Shown here: positions 1 to 8,510 of the stretch, in pieces
How the letters are laid out: every line of letters begins with the position of its first letter
How positions within the stretch are numbered: position 1 is the stretch's first letter
NCBI GenBank assembly: GCA_964512485.1
Contig: CAZEHJ010000016.1
Location: 1-54,426, forward strand
Reading direction: 5' to 3'
Length of the DNA: 54,426 nt
Source of the DNA: CAZEHJ01 sp964512485
GTDB taxonomy: Bacteria; Bacteroidota; Rhodothermia; Rhodothermales; UBA10348
The notes under the pieces: generated by a model
Told to the model about the DNA's origin: nothing
Seen by the model: only the letters and a program-made list of their open reading frames with translations
Database searches by the model: none
Translations under genes and position numbers: made by a program

Positions 1-2
1 GG

Positions 3-80
3 AGCCAATTGCGTTTTAATACGCGTCCTCTCTACCGAAATTTCCCTTTTTCGCATCCTGCTGCTCGATTACGTATATAG
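3..80 (+). other. possible 3' end of an upstream gene
   Basis: The third plus-strand frame is open from the window edge to a TAG and reads as a polar, Arg/Phe/Pro-containing tail ending ARLRI, which would suit the last strand of an outer-membrane protein. The first frame is also open, to a TAA at 97-99, and cannot be excluded. A terminator-like hairpin follows both. There is too little sequence to name a family. Confidence 0.2.
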
Positions 81-102
81 AGCCGAAATAGGGACATAAC
101 AT

Positions 103-121
103 CCGCCGGTAGGGCGGTTTT
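103..121 (+). terminator. rho-independent terminator-like hairpin
   Basis: CCGCC and GGCGG form a perfect 5-bp GC stem around the loop GGTAG and are followed by TTTT. It lies just before the short-chain dehydrogenase gene and would end a transcript entering from the left. The stem is short, so this is a moderate call. Confidence 0.5.
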
Positions 122-124
122 GAC

Positions 125-140
125 AAACGAATAATCGTTT
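125..140. promoter_or_regulatory. 16-bp palindrome upstream of the SDR gene
   Basis: AAACGA and TCGTTT flank ATAA, giving a perfect 6-4-6 inverted repeat 25 bases before the next start codon. Its position would suit an operator. A TTGACA hexamer overlaps it (120-125), but no good -10 box follows at 16-18 bp. Confidence 0.3.
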
Positions 141-165
141 AAGACCATTCGAAGAAACGTACAGT

Positions 166-978
166 ATGGATCTCGGACTGAAGAAAAAAACTGCATTTCT
201 GGCCGGCGCCAGCAGCGGCTTGGGAAGAGCGATCGCGAAGGAGTTAATACTCGAAGGCTGTCATGTGGCCATCTGTTCGCGGCACCGCGAGCGGATCGAT
301 TCTGCCAGGGACTGGCTGGTCGAGAAAACAGACGCCCCGTCTGAGAATATCCTGCCTCTCGTTTGTGACGTGACAGATGAGTCACAGATTGAAAGCGCAA
401 TATCGGACACCGTAAATCACTTCGGTGGACTGAATCTGGTCGTTACCAACGCTGGAGGTCCTCCAACCGGAAAAATTGATGATCTGGGAGCAGACGTGTG
501 GAGAGACGCAATCGAGCTGAATCTCATGAGCACAATCAATACCGCTCGAGCAGCAGTTCCAGCTCTCAGGAATGCGGCGTCCGATAGCGGACACGCCAGC
601 ATTCTGATGATCACCTCTCTTTCGGCCAAGCAGCCCATTCCTTCTCTCTATCTGTCGAATGTATCCAGAGCTGGAGTTCAGGGATTCGCCAAAAGCCTTT
701 CGGAAGAGCTGGGAGAAGATGGCATTACTGTCAATACCATCTTGCCGGGGTACACCCGTACCGACAGACTTTCCCATCTGTCGGAATCGCTGAATGTGCA
801 GACTGGACAACCTATCGCTGAAATTGAAAAAGGCTGGGCAGCAAACAGTGCTCTCAAGCGCATAGGTACCGAAGAAGAATTCGCCGCCGCCGCGACCTTT
901 CTGCTCAGTTCACGTGCAAGCTTCATCACCGGAGTAGCCCTGGTAGTCGATGGCGGTGCTGTAAAATCATTGCTGTAG
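166..978 (+). CDS. short-chain dehydrogenase/reductase with altered active site
   Basis: A 270-residue SDR of typical length. The Rossmann nucleotide-binding motif GASSGLG is at residues 14-20, NAGG at 95-98, the active-site Ser region ITSLS at 149-153, and the C-terminal ITGVALVVDGG is typical of FabG-like reductases. The YxxxK catalytic pair is not in place: the segment LYLSNVSRAG (161-170) aligns Ser164 with the usual Tyr and Arg168 with the usual Lys. Other FabG-like SDRs with an LSN..R segment exist as a subfamily, so this may be a real variant and not decay. The substrate cannot be read from the sequence. The next gene on the same strand begins 36 bases later and may be co-transcribed. 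Confidence 0.9.
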   Translation: MDLGLKKKTAFLAGASSGLGRAIAKELILEGCHVAICSRHRERIDSARDWLVEKTDAPSENILPLVCDVTDESQIESAISDTVNHFGGLNLVVTNAGGPPTGKIDDLGADVWRDAIELNLMSTINTARAAVPALRNAASDSGHASILMITSLSAKQPIPSLYLSNVSRAGVQGFAKSLSEELGEDGITVNTILPGYTRTDRLSHLSESLNVQTGQPIAEIEKGWAANSALKRIGTEEEFAAAATFLLSSRASFITGVALVVDGGAVKSLL

Positions 979-1014
979 TCGACCTCACATTGAAAACCAA
1001 CGTTTTGATCCAAG

Positions 1015-1344
1015 ATGAAACCATCATTCCGGACCCTCGCTTTCTTTTGCTTAATGGCTGGTACCGCCACAACAGGCTGTGAAGAAGAACCAGCATTCAG
1101 AACGATCGAGATTCCATTGATGCACTATGAGGGTGCGGGGGTCGTTACCGACTATCTGGATGAAAGTGCATTGATTGTAATCCGTCACGGTGAAATCGAG
1201 GGATACATGATGGCCATGACGATGCCGTTTCAAGTCCGGGAAGACTCTGTCCGTGCCTCATTTTCCGTTGGCGACTCGATCGCTTTCCAGTTGACCTATG
1301 ACGGTACGGATTCCTGGATCACACAGATCACCGTTTTCGAGTAA
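1015..1344 (+). CDS. CusF-like copper-binding lipoprotein
   Basis: A 109-residue protein with a signal peptide ending in a lipobox-like TTGC (Cys22), so probably a lipoprotein. The C-terminal domain has the sequence pattern of CusF and of the domain often found beside SCO1: a His in VIRHGEIEGY, then AMTMPF, in which the His and the two Met residues correspond to the copper ligands. This suggests periplasmic binding of Cu(I). It runs convergently into a cytochrome c gene with an 11-base gap, consistent with a link to respiratory copper handling, but nothing else here proves such a role. Confidence 0.8.
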   Translation: MKPSFRTLAFFCLMAGTATTGCEEEPAFRTIEIPLMHYEGAGVVTDYLDESALIVIRHGEIEGYMMAMTMPFQVREDSVRASFSVGDSIAFQLTYDGTDSWITQITVFE

Positions 1345-1355
1345 AGCCCGACCGG

Positions 1356-2216
1356 TCAATCTATGGTTTCGAGATAGCGAAACATTGCCTCAAGGTCTTC
1401 ATCGGTCATCTTCTTGAACTCATCCCAGGGCATGAATTGGCCGTCCAGGAGCCGACCTGACGGTGTCTCCCCCGTTCGTATCGCGCTCACGAATGAATCC
1501 AGTCCCCATCCTGCAGCTACCCTTAGATCGGGAGCCAGAGGGGAATTCGGATCAGGCGGCTGAGCTCCTTTGAGGTCGGCGCCATGGCACACCCGACACA
1601 TCACGGTGGTTCGATAAAATCCCCATTCTGCAGTAGGACCCTTTTCGGGCATTTCCGGACGGGCTTCCCGCGGAATCATCTGTGCGGCGGTCTTCAGGTC
1701 GTCCGAAACACCAAGAATCAGATTCCCAAGGGCCCTCATGGTAACGGGTGGAAGCTCATTGTCTACGGGATCCACCTGTTTCAGATAGCCGATGATCGCC
1801 CCAACTTCTTCATCGCTGAAAAAGTAATAAGCCTCTGAGGGCATAATCATCAGCCCCCGACCATCCGCACCCACCCCATGTCGGATGGCACGCAGCCAAT
1901 CAGCGTCTGAAAACCGGGATGCGACTCCACCTCTTCCCGAGGTCAGATTTGACGCGGCAACCAGGAAAGGGGCTTCATCGATCATCACCCGTCCGCCCAG
2001 ATTTTCTCCGTGACAACTGTCACAACCATGAGTCTGGACCAGATACCGTCCCGTATCCATCGCCTCTTCGTCGGTGCGAATCATGGCATCATCGTACTGC
2101 ATCGAATAGGTCTGGGCGAACTTTTCCGAGCCCTTGTTGATCATGACCAGTGCGGCAGCAGCCACAACAATGAGAATCGCTGCCAGCGATCCGAAGATCC
2201 ATTTCAAGACTTTCAT
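1356..2216 (-). CDS. membrane-anchored diheme cytochrome c
   Basis: I chose the ATG giving MKVLKWIF (286 residues). An in-frame GTG 57 bases upstream would add a polar stretch before the anchor. Residues 4-25 form an uncleaved-looking transmembrane anchor. Two CxxCH haem-attachment motifs are present, CDSCH at 65-69 and CRVCH at 207-211, each followed by candidate axial Met residues (LMIMP near 123-125 and QFMPW near 262). The protein is therefore two fused class I cytochrome c domains on the periplasmic side. It probably carries electrons to a terminal oxidase or accepts them from a dehydrogenase; no partner gene is adjacent. Confidence 0.88.
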   Translation of the reverse strand: MKVLKWIFGSLAAILIVVAAAALVMINKGSEKFAQTYSMQYDDAMIRTDEEAMDTGRYLVQTHGCDSCHGENLGGRVMIDEAPFLVAASNLTSGRGGVASRFSDADWLRAIRHGVGADGRGLMIMPSEAYYFFSDEEVGAIIGYLKQVDPVDNELPPVTMRALGNLILGVSDDLKTAAQMIPREARPEMPEKGPTAEWGFYRTTVMCRVCHGADLKGAQPPDPNSPLAPDLRVAAGWGLDSFVSAIRTGETPSGRLLDGQFMPWDEFKKMTDEDLEAMFRYLETID

Positions 2217-2337
2217 CTTCTCAGCCAGTTGATTCGAGGAGACCGACCCTGCCATCTGAGAAGCGGGGTACACCGGGTTGACTTAAATGTATTAAAACAC
2301 GACGTTCTCTGCGCTTATCCATCAATAGTATGCTCTC

Positions 2338-5184
2338 ATGACGCGCCGAATTCAAATTTTCGCCCTTTTGATCCTTTTTCTGTCGTCCTCAGCTGCGTTC
2401 GCTCAGGAAAAACGATCTCTTCAACACGAAGATGTAAACGAATGGAAAAGCCTGACCCAGGCCCGCATGGCCAACAATGGGGAATGGGTTGCCTGGCGCG
2501 AAGCGCCCGCACGAGGTGATTCGCGGCTGTTCGTTTCTTCGGCAGACGGTAGTACTCAGCACATCGTTCCGCGCGGTGACGCCGCACGATTCTCTGGAGA
2601 CAGCCGCTACCTTCTGTTCAAGATCGTCCCTCAAGCCGACTCAGTCCGACAAAAAAAACTCGACAAAGTAAAATCCGACGATATGCCTTCGGACAGCCTC
2701 GGAATCATGTCGCTGAGGGATGGCTCGATCCGCACGTTCGCCGACGTTCAGTCATTCAAGGTCTCTGACGAAGGCGGTCACATGGCGGCGTTCAGGCTGA
2801 CAGAAAGAGCCAGCGAAGAGGAAACTCCGGCGGACACTACGGCCACAGAAGAACCTGAAGAAGAAGAGGCTTCTGAAGAGGAAGAGTCAACGGAGGAGGA
2901 AGAAGATGACACACCCGACAAGAAAAAGGGCACATCACTGATCGTGCTGAACCTTGAAAGCGGATCTACCAACACGTTCAAAAACGTCACCGAATACGTT
3001 GTTGACAAACAGGGCAAAGGTGTCACCTTTTTACGCGAAAGCGAGGAAGGTGAAGATGATGGCGTATATGCGGCTGCCGGAAGCTCACTTGAAGAACGGA
3101 CAGCCGCCTCGGGTGTAGGGAATTATGTAAAACTGGCCCTATCTGACGACGGCGAAACGCTGGCGTTCATGACCAATCGTGACGACTTCGACGCCGATCA
3201 ACCGTCCTTTACTCTGTTTGCTGGCAATCTTGAGACCCTGAGTGCTGTCGCCTCAGAAGGAAGCGAGTTTCTGGCTGCCGGATGGTGGGTCAGTGAAAAC
3301 GCCACGCTCGACTTCTCGGATTCTGGTCAGCGGCTGTATTTCGGCACTGCTCCCAAGCCTGAACCAGAACCCGACGATGAAGGCGTACTGGAAGAGGACA
3401 AGGTCAAGGTTGACGTCTGGAACTGGAAAGACCCATTGCTCCAGCCCATGCAACTCCTTCAGGCAAACAGGGAGAGAGATCGATCCTACCGTGCGGTCGC
3501 CCATCTCGATACGGGAAAAAATGTTCAGCTGGCTTCCGTAGATGTACCGACCGTCTCAACCTCAATGAAAGGCGATGGTGATGTCATTCTCGGCACAACC
3601 AATATGAAATACCGCCAGGAAATTTCATGGGAATCTCCCGGCTTTCAGGATGCATGGATCATCAACGCTCAGACGGGCGAACGCATGCAGATTCTTGAGG
3701 CCATCCAGGATTTTCCCCGGTTTTCCCCGGATGGGAATTTCGTCACCTATTGGGACCGATATGACGAAGTATACAAGGTTGTAGACACCGCAACGGGCGC
3801 GAATACCGCGATTTCGTCAGGATCCGAGCATTCGTTGGTAAACGAACTGGATGACCGCTCCTACGCCCCGGGCAGCTACGGACAGGCTGGTTGGACGGAC
3901 GGCGACGCTGAGTTTGTTTTTTATGACAAATATGATGTTCTGGCGGCGACTCCCGACGGAACCGTCAGAAATGTAACCGAAGGTGCGGGCCGGGAGGCCG
4001 GAGTACGCCTTCGTGTCAGAGACCTCGATTTTGATGAGCCGGCTCTCCCGGCCCGCGAAGAATGGTTGCTCTCGGCTCTCGACCTTGAAACCATGGACGC
4101 AGGATTCTGGGAAGTCGATCCACGTCGTGGCGACGCGGAAAAGATTGTGATGTCTCCACACCAGTATCGAATCTTTACGAAGGCTGAAGATGCTGATGCC
4201 TTGCTCTTCGCTGTCGCGGATTTCAGAACATATCCCGATCTCCATACCACGGACCTCGATTTCAATAATCCTGTCCGCTTGTCCGATACGAATCCACAGC
4301 AGGATGAATTCATCTGGGGAACGGCAGAGTTGGTTCGATGGACGTCTATCGATGGGGACGAATTGAAGGGAATTCTGTACAAACCAGACGGGTTTGATGC
4401 CTCAAAGAAATACCCGCTGATGGTGTATTTCTACGAGAAGAACTCAACGAACTTACACAGCCACCGGGCCCCGTCTGCCGGCGGGTCGAGCATCAACTAT
4501 TCGTTCTATGTAAGCCGGGGTTATCTGTTGTTCGTCCCGGATATTCCATACAAGAACGGCTATCCCGGCGAGAGCGCGATGAACGCAGTGATGCCGGGCA
4601 TCACTTCCCTGGTCGATCAGGGATTCGTCGATCGGGATCGAATCGGAGTCCAGGGTCACAGTTGGGGCGGATATCAGATATCCTATATGGTCACCCAAAC
4701 CAACCTGTTCGCTGCTGCTGAAGCAGGGGCCCCCGTCTCAAACATGACGTCGGCCTACGGCGGAATCAGGTGGGGATCAGGAATGAGCCGCGCCTTCCAA
4801 TACGAGCGGACCCAAAGCCGAATCGGTGGCACGCTCTGGAATGCTCAGCAGCGATACATGCACAACTCTCCACTTTTCCAGGCTGACAAAATCAGAACGC
4901 CACTCCTGATGATGCACAACGACGAAGACGGAGCAGTGCCATGGTATCAAGGAATCGAGTTTTTCAGTGCACTTCGCAGGCTCGGACAACCTGTCTGGAT
5001 GCTCAACTACAACGGAGCAGGCCATGGTCTTTCGGATTTGGACGACCGCCGGGACTGGCAAATTCGCATGCAGCAGTTTTTTGATCACTATCTGATGGAC
5101 GCTCCTGCACCGGTATGGCTTGCAAAAGGTGTACCTGCTGTAGACAAAGGTCGAACGATGGGACTCGAACTGATGGATCATTGA
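2338..5184 (+). CDS. exported S9-family (prolyl oligopeptidase-like) peptidase
   Basis: A 948-residue protein with a signal peptide ending AFAQ near residue 22. The N-terminal two thirds look like a beta-propeller and carry a strongly acidic insert (about residues 157-195, rich in Glu). The C-terminal alpha/beta-hydrolase domain has GHSWGG with the nucleophile Ser775, an acid in DEDGAVP (Asp864) and the His in GAGHG (His896), so the triad is complete. S9 peptidases cut short peptides, often after Pro. Export suggests peptide scavenging in the periplasm or at the cell surface. The next gene follows after 33 bases on the same strand. Confidence 0.92.
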   Translation: MTRRIQIFALLILFLSSSAAFAQEKRSLQHEDVNEWKSLTQARMANNGEWVAWREAPARGDSRLFVSSADGSTQHIVPRGDAARFSGDSRYLLFKIVPQADSVRQKKLDKVKSDDMPSDSLGIMSLRDGSIRTFADVQSFKVSDEGGHMAAFRLTERASEEETPADTTATEEPEEEEASEEEESTEEEEDDTPDKKKGTSLIVLNLESGSTNTFKNVTEYVVDKQGKGVTFLRESEEGEDDGVYAAAGSSLEERTAASGVGNYVKLALSDDGETLAFMTNRDDFDADQPSFTLFAGNLETLSAVASEGSEFLAAGWWVSENATLDFSDSGQRLYFGTAPKPEPEPDDEGVLEEDKVKVDVWNWKDPLLQPMQLLQANRERDRSYRAVAHLDTGKNVQLASVDVPTVSTSMKGDGDVILGTTNMKYRQEISWESPGFQDAWIINAQTGERMQILEAIQDFPRFSPDGNFVTYWDRYDEVYKVVDTATGANTAISSGSEHSLVNELDDRSYAPGSYGQAGWTDGDAEFVFYDKYDVLAATPDGTVRNVTEGAGREAGVRLRVRDLDFDEPALPAREEWLLSALDLETMDAGFWEVDPRRGDAEKIVMSPHQYRIFTKAEDADALLFAVADFRTYPDLHTTDLDFNNPVRLSDTNPQQDEFIWGTAELVRWTSIDGDELKGILYKPDGFDASKKYPLMVYFYEKNSTNLHSHRAPSAGGSSINYSFYVSRGYLLFVPDIPYKNGYPGESAMNAVMPGITSLVDQGFVDRDRIGVQGHSWGGYQISYMVTQTNLFAAAEAGAPVSNMTSAYGGIRWGSGMSRAFQYERTQSRIGGTLWNAQQRYMHNSPLFQADKIRTPLLMMHNDEDGAVPWYQGIEFFSALRRLGQPVWMLNYNGAGHGLSDLDDRRDWQIRMQQFFDHYLMDAPAPVWLAKGVPAVDKGRTMGLELMDH

Positions 5185-5217
5185 TTCGCACCCGATCCGA
5201 ACCGAGCTGAACGAATC

Positions 5218-6495
5218 ATGGCCAACCGTCGATCATTCATCAAGAACGCAGCCCTGGCAGTGCCGGGGCTGGCTGTTCTGGGCGAATCTGCGCTCACAGC
5301 CCCTCCCACGAGCCTGACGCTTCCAACATGGGGATCCGTTCCGGCAAATGATTACTGGGATGAGGTTCGCGCCCGATATGCTCTCTCGGATCACCGGGCG
5401 TATATGAATACGGGTGGCCTCGGCCCGTGCCCGCGACCGGTTCTGGATCGATATCTCGAACTGACAAATGAACTGCAGACGGTATCGGAAACCGGTCACC
5501 GATACATCGAAGAGGCGCGAGAACCGGTCGCGTCCTTTTTCGGTGCAAACGCATCCGAAATCTCCTTCACGCGCAACGCGACAGAAGGAAACGCAACCAT
5601 TGCATCGGGCCTCGGCCTGAACGCTGGCCACGAAATCGTCATCGACTCACATGCTCACCCCGGCGGCGCGATTCCGTGGCTGAACCAGCTGAAGGCAAAT
5701 GGCATTGTGGTACGCCTCTTCGATCCAGATGCCCCGACCGCGGCGGGCATTCTCGAGCGAATCGAAGAAGCCATCACTCCCCGGACGCGAGTCGTTCAAA
5801 TCAGCCACGTAACCGCGCCAACCGGAATCCTACTGCCCGCCAAAGCCATCGCTGATCTGGCCCATTCACATGGTTGCTGGTTTCACATCGATGGCGCTCA
5901 ATCAGCCGGAATGCTGCCCATTGATCTGCATCAGATCGGATGTGACTCATGGGCGACAAGCGGACACAAATGGTTGGGTGCCCCGCATGGAACAGGCATC
6001 CTGTACATCCGAAGGGATCGTCTCAATGAAGTTCTCCCGACCGAAATTGGTGCGTATTCAGATGCTGGCTATTCACTCCCGGATCACCTGGACTACATCG
6101 ACACAAGCAGGCGCCACGAAAGCGGTACCCGAAATGCACCACTGGTAGAGGGAGTCCAGAATGCCTGCACATTCATATCTGAAATTGGAATTGCACGAGT
6201 TCGCGAGCGCGGACTTGAACTAACTTCCGCTTTGAGGGCCGGTCTCGAGTCCATTCCCTCCGTTCAGGTTTTAACACCCGAAGACGAGACCATTCGTGGC
6301 TCCATCCTGACGTTCAAAAGCTCCAACATGAGCTATTCGGACCTGAACAAGGCGCTTTCAACCGAACACAAACTCAGACTTCGAGTCGTAACTGAAGTAA
6401 ATCTGAACGCAATTCGCGTTTCCCTGCACGTCTTCAACTCCATGCACGAAGTCGAGCGTGTGATCGAAGGAGTTCGTTCGGTTCTGGACGTTTAG
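5218..6495 (+). CDS. Tat-exported class V aminotransferase / epimerase-like PLP enzyme
   Basis: A 425-residue fold-type I PLP enzyme resembling the isopenicillin-N epimerase/cysteine desulfurase group. SGHKWLG carries the PLP lysine (Lys251); HIDGAQ (about 222-227) supplies the cofactor Asp and an Asn/Gln contact; the C-terminal TRVVQISHV and RHESGTRN blocks are typical. The N-terminus reads RRSFIKNAALAVPGLAVL, a twin-arginine signal with a hydrophobic core, so the folded, cofactor-loaded enzyme is probably sent to the periplasm. The reaction is not determined. The end overlaps the opposing metallo-hydrolase gene by 4 bases. Confidence 0.88.
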   Translation: MANRRSFIKNAALAVPGLAVLGESALTAPPTSLTLPTWGSVPANDYWDEVRARYALSDHRAYMNTGGLGPCPRPVLDRYLELTNELQTVSETGHRYIEEAREPVASFFGANASEISFTRNATEGNATIASGLGLNAGHEIVIDSHAHPGGAIPWLNQLKANGIVVRLFDPDAPTAAGILERIEEAITPRTRVVQISHVTAPTGILLPAKAIADLAHSHGCWFHIDGAQSAGMLPIDLHQIGCDSWATSGHKWLGAPHGTGILYIRRDRLNEVLPTEIGAYSDAGYSLPDHLDYIDTSRRHESGTRNAPLVEGVQNACTFISEIGIARVRERGLELTSALRAGLESIPSVQVLTPEDETIRGSILTFKSSNMSYSDLNKALSTEHKLRLRVVTEVNLNAIRVSLHVFNSMHEVERVIEGVRSVLDV

Positions 6496-7292
6496 AGCCG
6501 CGCCGTGATCTCAAGACCATCGTAAGCCGGAGCCATCCCTTCGGGTAGTCTCGACTCCAATTCAGAATGAAGGATCTCGTGGGAGAAATGGGTGAAATAG
6601 GTCTGCTTCGCTCCAATTTCAGCCGCCACTTCTGTGGCGCGATCAACTGTCATATGCATCGGATGTGGACGATCCCGGAGTGCATCGAGGACCAAAACAT
6701 CCAGATCTTCGAGCAGGTTGCGACTGGCAAATGGGACGTCGCTGACGTCAGTCATATAGGCGAATCCTCCGATTCTGAAACCGAGGACATTCAAAGACCC
6801 GTGCACCGCCGGTATCGGGATGATTCGTACTGCCAAATCATCTTCCGATCTGCTTGCGACATCAAAAGGCCCTTCCACATCGTGCATCTCCAACCGCGGC
6901 ACGCCTGGATAGTTACCGTCCCGGAAAATGTAGCTGAACATGTCCCGGAGAGCATCGGCAGACTGTGGGACGGCGTAACACGGAATCTTTCGTCGATTTT
7001 GGAAGATGAACGGTCGCAGATCATCGAGTCCTACGACGTGATCAAAGTGATGGTGAGTGATCAGAATCGCATCGACGTCTTCGATTCCGGATCTCATCGC
7101 TTGCTGCCTGAAATCCGGTCCTGCGTCAATCAAAATGTTGATTCCGCCGACACGGATGAAACAGGAGCATCGAAGTCTTGAATCTCGCGGATCGTCAGAC
7201 GTGCATATCGAACAATCACACGTGAGGACCGGGACACCAGTCGAAGTACCGGTTCCAAGAATCGTAACCTTGACAGACTGTGCGTCAGTCAC
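6492..7292 (-). CDS. metallo-beta-lactamase-fold hydrolase (PhnP/RNase Z-like)
   Basis: A 266-residue MBL-fold protein. HHHFDH at 80-85 is the HxHxDH metal-binding motif, followed by the family's GLDDLRPF. Near the N-terminus GTGTSTGVP and a cluster of cysteines (Cys25, Cys27, Cys30, then Cys42 and Cys44) resemble the extra zinc site of PhnP-type phosphodiesterases. It probably hydrolyses a phosphodiester in the cytoplasm; the substrate is unknown. The start is GTG, preceded by a purine-rich GAGGAAG, and overlaps the upstream gene by 8 bases, which implies translational coupling. Confidence 0.88.
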   Translation of the reverse strand: MTDAQSVKVTILGTGTSTGVPVLTCDCSICTSDDPRDSRLRCSCFIRVGGINILIDAGPDFRQQAMRSGIEDVDAILITHHHFDHVVGLDDLRPFIFQNRRKIPCYAVPQSADALRDMFSYIFRDGNYPGVPRLEMHDVEGPFDVASRSEDDLAVRIIPIPAVHGSLNVLGFRIGGFAYMTDVSDVPFASRNLLEDLDVLVLDALRDRPHPMHMTVDRATEVAAEIGAKQTYFTHFSHEILHSELESRLPEGMAPAYDGLEITARL

Positions 7293-7575
7293 CTTCCTCT
7301 GCCTCGAACTCTACCACATCATTTCTGGCCCAAGCATCTTCGAGCGCCTGTCGAACGGTGGGCTTGAGATACACCGAATCCATTTCAATCGTACGCAGTG
7401 CATCGGCGAGAACAACGAGATGCACCTCAGGCGGATGTACACGATTGAGCATCAGAAATTCCTCTTCATTCCGGACACAGAATCCGCCTCTGAAATTTCC
7501 TTTTTCCCGCCGAACCCGGAGGCCAAGCTGCTCAACAGCCTCCTCCAGTTCTTTTACAATCTGCGTTGTTTTCAT
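7285..7575 (-). CDS. conserved hypothetical protein, about 96 residues
   Basis: I place the start at the ATG giving MKTTQIVKEL; an earlier in-frame ATG would add five residues. The protein is a small cytoplasmic alpha/beta protein with no signal or membrane segment. It contains the block EKGNFRGG, then LNRVHPPEVHL, which I recall from short proteins widespread in Bacteroidota, Chlorobi and Rhodothermota, without an assigned function. The overlap with the downstream MBL-fold hydrolase is the only functional hint. Confidence 0.75.
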   Translation of the reverse strand: MKTTQIVKELEEAVEQLGLRVRREKGNFRGGFCVRNEEEFLMLNRVHPPEVHLVVLADALRTIEMDSVYLKPTVRQALEDAWARNDVVEFEAEEGD

Positions 7576-7661
7576 GTGGTGAAAATACACTCCGGAAATG
7601 CTGAATGAAAACGCATTCTCAGCACTCGCTCAGACTCAGTCGTGACGCCTCTAAACATGTC

Positions 7662-8396
7662 TCAGAACGTAATTCCGAACTGCGCAGCATGGTAAGATCC
7701 ATTGTAGGTCAGATCGCCGCCCGTGGTTTCCCCGAGCACGATGGAGGAGTTCAGATTCCATTGCTGCCAGCGATATCCGTAAGACAGATAAAAACCGAAT
7801 CGGTCGTTTATTGTCCCTGAAGCCCATTCCACGTCCGCGGTAAAGATCGCAGACGTGCCCGTGTCGTTTCCGAACGAGCGTGAGGCAAGACCAAAGTAGG
7901 GAAGCGCACGAATGGAAAGGTCGCTTCCGCGGATACCAGTCGTCGCACCGATACCGACGCCGATGGCAACTACGGTTACCTCGAAAATATCCGCATCAAC
8001 CTCGCCACCCTTCTTTTTCACTTTTCGGTAGTCACTGGACAGACCGACCGGAAAAAAGAGGTCAACGCTGCGGTCGTTGGTGTTTTGAAACGGCCGAATA
8101 CCCGCCCACCCCGAGACCGTGGCATCCAACAGGACTAATTCTCCACCATCAGCAAGACTGGACGTGCCACGAGCGACTGAAGCGCCGAAACCCTGCCTAC
8201 TGTAGAATACGCCGTACGTTGGGTCCGTAAAGCTGAAACTGGCATCGGGCGCACCTTCCCGTTCAAAGGAGAAGTCAATCTGCGCCAACTGAATGCCGGC
8301 TGAAGTTGAAGGATTATCGCCGCCACCGTATGAGATCTGTGCCTGCGCCGACGTGGCGACCAAAGCCACGAGGAGCAGTCCTGACAAAAAGCGCAT
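7662..8396 (-). CDS. probable outer-membrane beta-barrel protein
   Basis: The likely start gives MRFLSGLLLVALVATSAQAQ, a clean signal peptide with cleavage after residue 19; a longer in-frame start exists 54 bases upstream but weakens the signal. The mature part (about 225 residues) has alternating short hydrophobic strands with Gly/Asp/Asn turns and ends in ..AAQFGITF, with the terminal Phe favoured by outer-membrane barrels. No specific family was recognised. It is followed by no clear terminator before the hydrolase operon on the same strand. Confidence 0.7.
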   Translation of the reverse strand: MRFLSGLLLVALVATSAQAQISYGGGDNPSTSAGIQLAQIDFSFEREGAPDASFSFTDPTYGVFYSRQGFGASVARGTSSLADGGELVLLDATVSGWAGIRPFQNTNDRSVDLFFPVGLSSDYRKVKKKGGEVDADIFEVTVVAIGVGIGATTGIRGSDLSIRALPYFGLASRSFGNDTGTSAIFTADVEWASGTINDRFGFYLSYGYRWQQWNLNSSIVLGETTGGDLTYNGSYHAAQFGITF

Positions 8397-8510
8397 TCTT
8401 TCTTTCAGATGAATTGAAAAAAACAGACTGAGAATGGACGGGATACGCATATTACCTGTGGCAAAATGAGCGGAAAAGGCCTTAGGAGATGGACCATTCC
8501 CTCTGAATCG

